A DNA stretch of 11,349 nt from an uncultured Lachnospiraceae bacterium (GTDB taxonomy: Bacteria; Bacillota; Clostridia; Lachnospirales; Lachnospiraceae). Below are positions 7,386 through 11,349 of this stretch, piece after piece (position 1 is the first letter of the stretch; each line of letters starts with the position of its first letter). The notes below the pieces were generated by a model. That model had not been told where the DNA came from. It ran no database searches and was given only the letters and a program-made list of their open reading frames with translations. Position numbers and translations under genes: made by a program. The stretch covers positions 1 to 11,349 of the forward strand of contig CAKRPS010000060.1 of NCBI GenBank assembly GCA_934385475.1, in the 5' to 3' direction.

Positions 7386-9641
7386 ATGGAGAAAATAAAG
7401 GGATATATCGAACATATCATATATAGAAATACGGATAATGGCTATACGGTGCTCAATCTGGTCAGCGGCGATGAGGAGATAACCTGTGTCGGATTCTTTA
7501 AGACGATGGATCAGGGGGAGATGATTGAGGCAGAGGGCAATTATCTGGCACATCCGGTATATGGAGAACAGTTCAAAATTGAGCAATACACAATTCTGCC
7601 TCCGGATGACGAGATCAGTATTGAAAGGTATCTGGGATCCGGGGCTGTCAAGGGCGTCGGAGAGGCGCTGGCAGCGAGGATTGTAAAGCGTTTTGGCAAG
7701 GATACCTACCGGATCATTGAGGAAGAGCCGGAACGGCTTGCCGAGGTGAAGGGCATCAGTGAGAGGAAGGCAAGGGAGATTGCCATGTCTGTCAATGAGA
7801 AGAGGGAGGCACGCGATGCGATTTCTTTTTTGCAGCAGTATGGCATATCAAATACCCTTTCCATCCGTATCTATGAGGCCTACGGGATGAGACTTTACGG
7901 GATCATGAAAGAAAATCCCTACAGACTGGCAGAGGATATAGACGGAATAGGTTTTAAACTCGCAGATGAGATTGCATCCAAAATAGGAATCCATACGGAT
8001 GCAGATTACCGGATAAGAAGCGGTATCCTGTATGTTCTGTCTCAGGCGGGAGCCGAGGGACACTGTTATCTGCCGGATGACGAATTGCTGCAACGAGCGG
8101 GAACTCTGCTGGAACTTGAACCTGAGGTATGCAGACCGCAGCTGCAGAATCTTGCAATAGACAAAAAACTGGTCATAAAAAATCTTCCCCAACAGGAGGG
8201 GGGCTGCAAGGTATACGCTTCATCCTTTTATTATGCAGAGCTAAACTGCGCGAAAATGCTGCATGATCTGAACATAACGGAGCAGGAAGAACAGCGTTCT
8301 GCCGCTGAGACGGAAAAAACTCTTGGGAAGATCCGCGAAATAGAAGCAGAGCTGGAGATAGAACTGGATGAGTTGCAGCGCCGGGCAGTACTGGAGAGTA
8401 TTCAGAATGGCATTTTTATTCTGTCCGGAGGACCTGGAACCGGAAAGACGACAACAATTAATACAATCATACGTTATTTTATGAAAGAGGGAATGGATGT
8501 CTATCTGGCGGCGCCGACGGGAAGAGCTGCGAAGAGAATGACAGAGGCGACCGGATATGAGTCAAAGACAATCCACAGACTTCTGGAACTGAACGGGAAT
8601 GTTTCGGATCACTCGGGAACAGCAGGATTTGAAAAGAATGAGGAGAATCCGTTGGAAGCGGATGTCATTATCGTCGATGAAATGTCCATGGTGGATATTT
8701 TTCTGTTTCAGGCGCTGCTGAAGGCCGTGACAGTAGGAACGAGACTGATTCTTGTGGGAGATGTCAATCAGCTCCCGTCTGTGGGCCCGGGGCAGGTATT
8801 ACAGGATCTGATAGCCAGTGAGAGATTTCCTGTTATTATGCTGGAGAAGATTTTCCGGCAGGCCGGAGAAAGTGATATTGTGATGAATGCACATCGCATT
8901 CATGCGGGAGAGCCGATACGGATCGACAATAAAAGCAAGGACTTCTTTTTCCTTGAGAGAAGTGATGTCAATGTGATTTATAAGCATATGATCCAGCTCA
9001 TTTTGCAGAAGCTTCCGCCTTATGTCGGAGCGCAGCCATATGATATCCAGGTTCTTACGCCCATGAGAAAAGGAAAGCTGGGGGTCGAAACTCTCAATGA
9101 AATACTGCAGAAGTATCTGAATCCTCCATCTTCTGACAAAAAGGAGTATCAGAGCGGGAGCGTCACTCTGCGTGAGCAGGATAAGGTGATGCAGATCAAG
9201 AACAACTACCAGCTTGAGTGGGAAGTGGTCAGCAGATATGGAATCCCGATTGATAAAGGAGTGGGAGTCTTCAATGGAGATATTGGTGTGATCCGGAGAA
9301 TTGATGAATATGCGCATGAGGTAGTGGTGGAATATGATGAACACAGGCAGGTTACTTACCCCTATGCGGCATTAGATGAAATTGAACTTGCCTATGCGGT
9401 CACGATACACAAATCTCAGGGGAGCGAGTATCCTGCTGTCGTCATGCCGATTCTGAGCGGTCCACGGATGCTGTTTAACAGAAATCTGCTGTACACAGGA
9501 GTGACGCGGGCGAGAAATTGTGTAACCATCCTGGGAAGTGCGCGGACGCTGCGGGAGATGGTGGACAATGACTGCCAGAATAAGCGATATACGGGATTGA
9601 ACGAACGGATCAGGGAGATGATAGCATTAGATGACGTTTAG
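7386..9641 (+). CDS. recD2: RecD2-type ATP-dependent 5'-3' DNA helicase
   Basis: This is a superfamily 1B helicase of the RecD2 (YrrC) family, found in bacteria where RecD is not part of RecBCD; it is linked to replication-fork and recombination maintenance. It is 751 residues long, within the family range of roughly 715-800. The N-terminal OB-like region spans about 1-80, followed by helix-hairpin-helix-like segments (GVGEALAARI near 90; VKGISERKAREI near 120). Helicase motifs are Walker A GGPGTGKT at 348-355, Walker B VDEMS at 430-434, GDVNQLPSVGPGQ from 458, IHKSQGSEY from 674, and YTGVTRAR at 703-710. The ATG at 7386 has GGAGAAG at 7370-7376. I see no convincing promoter in the 74-base gap, so it may be read partly through the leaky-looking hairpin upstream or from an unseen promoter. 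Its end overlaps comF by 11 bases. Confidence 0.95.
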   Translation: MEKIKGYIEHIIYRNTDNGYTVLNLVSGDEEITCVGFFKTMDQGEMIEAEGNYLAHPVYGEQFKIEQYTILPPDDEISIERYLGSGAVKGVGEALAARIVKRFGKDTYRIIEEEPERLAEVKGISERKAREIAMSVNEKREARDAISFLQQYGISNTLSIRIYEAYGMRLYGIMKENPYRLAEDIDGIGFKLADEIASKIGIHTDADYRIRSGILYVLSQAGAEGHCYLPDDELLQRAGTLLELEPEVCRPQLQNLAIDKKLVIKNLPQQEGGCKVYASSFYYAELNCAKMLHDLNITEQEEQRSAAETEKTLGKIREIEAELEIELDELQRRAVLESIQNGIFILSGGPGTGKTTTINTIIRYFMKEGMDVYLAAPTGRAAKRMTEATGYESKTIHRLLELNGNVSDHSGTAGFEKNEENPLEADVIIVDEMSMVDIFLFQALLKAVTVGTRLILVGDVNQLPSVGPGQVLQDLIASERFPVIMLEKIFRQAGESDIVMNAHRIHAGEPIRIDNKSKDFFFLERSDVNVIYKHMIQLILQKLPPYVGAQPYDIQVLTPMRKGKLGVETLNEILQKYLNPPSSDKKEYQSGSVTLREQDKVMQIKNNYQLEWEVVSRYGIPIDKGVGVFNGDIGVIRRIDEYAHEVVVEYDEHRQVTYPYAALDEIELAYAVTIHKSQGSEYPAVVMPILSGPRMLFNRNLLYTGVTRARNCVTILGSARTLREMVDNDCQNKRYTGLNERIREMIALDDV

Positions 9642-10350
9642 TAAAATCAGAGAGACAATACTGGATCTGCTGTTTCCACGCAGATGTCCGGTCTGCGACA
9701 AGCCGGTAAAGCCTTTTGGAAAACTTATCTGTGAAACATGCAGGCACAAGCCGGTTTATATCCAGGGGCCCAAATGTATGAAGTGCGGAAAAGCCTTAAA
9801 CCAGGAAGAAACAGAATACTGCGGTGATTGTAGAAAAATAAGACATGATTACGATACGGGGAGAGCGGTTTTTAGTTATGGGTCAGTCTCTGATGCAATT
9901 TATCGTTTTAAATACAGGGGACGACAGGAGTATGCAGACTATTTTGCCGCCAGCATGGAGGAAAATCTGGGAAACTGGCTTCGTGAAAATCATGTACAGG
10001 CACTTATTCCGGTGCCCATTCATGCCGGGCGAAGAAGGATGAGAGGATATAATCAGGCGGAGCTGCTGGCGAAACGTCTCAGTGAGCGGATAGGGATTCC
10101 CGTCCGAACAGATCTGGTCATGCGGGTGCGCAGTACAAAACCGATGAAGGATCTGCCACCCGGTGAAAGGCAAAATAATTTGAAAAAGGCTTTTAAAATC
10201 TGCTCTAATGATGTAAAATTAGATACGATTGTAATTATTGATGACATATATACCACGGGCAGCACGATTGATGCTGTCAGCCGTGAACTGCGCGGTGTCG
10301 GAATCAGCAAAATTTATTTTGCGGCACTGGCAATCGGAAGAGGCATATAA
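9631..10350 (+). CDS. comFC: ComF family protein (double zinc ribbon plus phosphoribosyltransferase fold)
   Basis: ComF/ComFC proteins take part in natural transformation, in handling the incoming single strand, and resemble amidophosphoribosyltransferases. The protein is 239 residues long. Cysteine pairs at C19/C22, C34/C37, C49/C52 and C64/C67 form two N-terminal zinc ribbons. The RRRMRGYNQAELLA segment near 136-149 is typical of ComF. The PRPP-binding loop IIDDIYTTGST lies at 202-212, with acidic pair D204-D205. The start overlaps the recD2 end by 11 bases; an in-frame TAG at 9628-9630 rules out any earlier start. The nearest ribosome site, GGGAG at 9613-9617, is 13 bases away, longer than ideal, so translational coupling to recD2 is likely. 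No comFA helicase gene lies beside it; RecD2 takes that place here. Whether the host is transformable cannot be told from this window. Confidence 0.92.
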   Translation: MTFSKIRETILDLLFPRRCPVCDKPVKPFGKLICETCRHKPVYIQGPKCMKCGKALNQEETEYCGDCRKIRHDYDTGRAVFSYGSVSDAIYRFKYRGRQEYADYFAASMEENLGNWLRENHVQALIPVPIHAGRRRMRGYNQAELLAKRLSERIGIPVRTDLVMRVRSTKPMKDLPPGERQNNLKKAFKICSNDVKLDTIVIIDDIYTTGSTIDAVSRELRGVGISKIYFAALAIGRGI

Positions 10351-10367
10351 CGGTGGGAGGTTAGGAT

Positions 10368-10772
10368 ATGAATGTAAGAAACTGTAGAAAATGCGGAAGG
10401 ATCTTCAACTATGTATCGGGACCGCCGATCTGCCCGGCATGCAGAGAGGCAGAGGAAGAGAAATTCCAAGAGGTAAAGAAGTATGTGCAGGATCATGCGG
10501 GTGCGTCCGTGGCAGAGGTTGCAGAGGCCTGCGATGTTACCACAAATCAGATTCAGGCATGGCTGCGGGATGAGAGACTGGAGCTTTGTGAGGGATCGGG
10601 AATAGGATTGAACTGCGAGAACTGTGGGGCATCGATTCTGACCGGAAGGTACTGTGCGAAGTGTAAAGCTGCTATGGCAGAAAGACTTGAGAGCAGTATC
10701 CGCAGACCGGAGCCTCCGAAACCAAAGCAGCCCAAGGATATGAAAGATAACCCGAAGATGAGATTTTTATAA
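10368..10772 (+). CDS. yvyF: Flagellar-operon protein of the YvyF/TIGR03826 type
   Basis: This 134-residue protein resembles YvyF of Bacillus subtilis, which lies between comFC and flgM; the same comF neighbour is seen here. Its molecular role is not established, to my knowledge. Visible parts are: an N-terminal zinc ribbon with C6, C9, C22 and C25; a charged linker helix (26-43); a helix-turn-helix-like segment at about 47-71 (SVAEVAEACDVTTNQIQAWL), like the small wing-type motif of MerR or excisionase proteins; a second zinc ribbon with C83, C86, C96 and C99; and a Pro- and Lys-rich tail from about 112. This layout suggests nucleic-acid or protein binding in flagellar regulation, which is inference. 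The ATG at 10368 has a good site, GGGAGG at 10355-10360. It follows comF after 17 bases, so they are probably cotranscribed. No flgM follows at once; an unknown membrane protein does. Confidence 0.82.
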   Translation: MNVRNCRKCGRIFNYVSGPPICPACREAEEEKFQEVKKYVQDHAGASVAEVAEACDVTTNQIQAWLRDERLELCEGSGIGLNCENCGASILTGRYCAKCKAAMAERLESSIRRPEPPKPKQPKDMKDNPKMRFL

Positions 10773-10792
10773 AATGTATTGCCCTGGAAAAG

Positions 10793-10800
10793 AGGGCAGG
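10793..10800 (+). promoter_or_regulatory. Ribosome site favouring ATG 10810 for the membrane protein
   Basis: AGGGCAGG at 10793-10800 lies nine bases before ATG 10810. The earlier ATG at 10774 has no comparable site, since the sequence before it is AT-rich. ATG 10849 has a weaker GAAGAACGGG upstream at 10831-10840. Confidence 0.4.
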
Positions 10801-10809
10801 CAGAAATGG

Positions 10810-11208
10810 ATGTATTGCATTATGCTGAATGAAGAACGGGTCATTTTGATGACCAAGCTGGCCTCTTATGAAGCAAACGAAGGAAAGAAAAATGTTGCAA
10901 TTGGAAGCTATTTCCGGAGTGATTACATAGGATGGCAGGTCTTGAAATCAATTATCTGTGCGACGATTGCATTTCTGGCAGTTTTCGCAGTATATATTTT
11001 TTATGATTTCGAGGTTTTTATGACAGATATCTACAAGATGGATCTGCTTGGTTTTGCCAGGAAAATCCTGTATCTGTATCTGGGTATAGTTGGGGTCTAC
11101 GCTGTGATCTCCTATATTATATACGCATACCGCTACAACAAAGCCAGGAAAAGCCTTAAAGTTTTTCACAATAATTTGAAAAGGCTCGCGAGTATGTATC
11201 GGTCGTAA
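10810..11208 (+). CDS. Small two-helix membrane protein of unknown function
   Basis: I do not recognise a named family, though it resembles hypothetical proteins I associate with Lachnospiraceae. From ATG 10810 it has 132 residues. A soluble N-terminal part (about 1-42), with the motif LASYEANEGKK and then SYFRSDYIG, precedes a first membrane helix at about 44-65. A short loop with acidic residues (DFEVFMTDIYKMD) leads to a second helix at about 86-106, followed by a strongly basic tail (RYNKARKSLK, then NNLKRLASMY). By the positive-inside rule the tail is probably cytoplasmic, and so is the N-terminus. There is no signal peptide. The frame extends up to ATG 10774, one base after the yvyF stop; 10810 is chosen for its ribosome site, while 10822 and 10849 are also possible. 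It may belong to the recD2-comF-yvyF transcript. Being a gene is likely; function is unknown. Confidence 0.7.
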   Translation: MYCIMLNEERVILMTKLASYEANEGKKNVAIGSYFRSDYIGWQVLKSIICATIAFLAVFAVYIFYDFEVFMTDIYKMDLLGFARKILYLYLGIVGVYAVISYIIYAYRYNKARKSLKVFHNNLKRLASMYRS

Positions 11209-11248
11209 TGTATGCACTATCGCATTGCGGAACCGGAAAGGATAAAGA

Positions 11249-11349
11249 ATGACTACATTACTGGTTGCAAAACAGGTAGTGATGGCCCTGTACAGTAAGT
11301 ACGAAATATACATCACTCCCTTATTGAAATTTATTATGGCATTGATCAC
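11249..11349 (+). CDS. N-terminus of an unidentified, probably membrane, protein (cut by right edge)
   Basis: ATG 11249 has AAAGGAT at 11237-11243 as ribosome site, and the frame stays open to the window end for 33 complete codons. The visible peptide starts MTTLLVAKQVVMALY; a short polar stretch (SKYEIYI) is followed by a hydrophobic run (PLLKFIMALI) that looks like the start of a membrane helix. It lies 40 bases after the small membrane protein, so they may be partners in one operon. Too little is present to name it. Confidence 0.55.
   Translation, partial: MTTLLVAKQVVMALYSKYEIYITPLLKFIMALI

Noticed and set aside
10948..11349. A minus-strand frame of 133 codons at the right edge
   Set aside because: It overlaps the two-helix membrane protein and the next gene's start; the plus strand has ribosome sites and sensible membrane topology, while this frame has neither.

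Overview
This window is ordinary chromosome from an anaerobic, flagellated member of the Firmicutes, most likely a Lachnospiraceae-type clostridium (Roseburia, Agathobacter or Butyrivibrio relatives). The clues are moderate GC, strong AGGAGG-like ribosome sites, the Mbl-FlhO-FlhP gene order shared with Bacillus, a YvyF-type flagellar protein beside ComF, and two small membrane proteins of a kind I associate with this family. The genus-level guess is inference. All genes lie on the + strand with little intergenic space. I see no tRNA, rRNA, CRISPR array, insertion sequence or phage gene.

Region 1 (1-4183) is nucleotide excision repair. It holds the C-terminal two thirds of UvrB, cut by the window edge, followed after 17 bases by a complete UvrA. 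They form one operon whose promoter lies outside the window.

Region 2 (4184-7385) begins with a 108-base gap rich in signals. It has a near-consensus SigA promoter, a nested inverted repeat that includes the -10 box and predicted start site, and, inside the end of uvrA, a match to the SigD/sigma-28 flagellar promoter. Then come an Mbl/MreB actin homologue, two paralogous flagellar rod proteins (FlhO/FlgF-like and FlgG/FlhP-like) and a single-domain FlgJ-type rod-binding protein. This unit builds the flagellar rod next to a cell-wall cytoskeleton gene, and ends at a GAAA-tetraloop hairpin.

Region 3 (7386-10772) has the RecD2 helicase, a ComF phosphoribosyltransferase-fold protein overlapping it by 11 bases, and a YvyF (TIGR03826-type) double zinc-ribbon protein. 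The tight packing suggests one transcript linking DNA processing, competence and flagellar genes.

Region 4 (10773-11349) holds a small two-helix membrane protein of unknown function and the first 33 codons of another protein, cut by the right edge. The two most interesting spots are the mbl promoter region (4140-4290) and this unknown pair. I found no clearly new system. No stretch over 300 bases lacks a gene.
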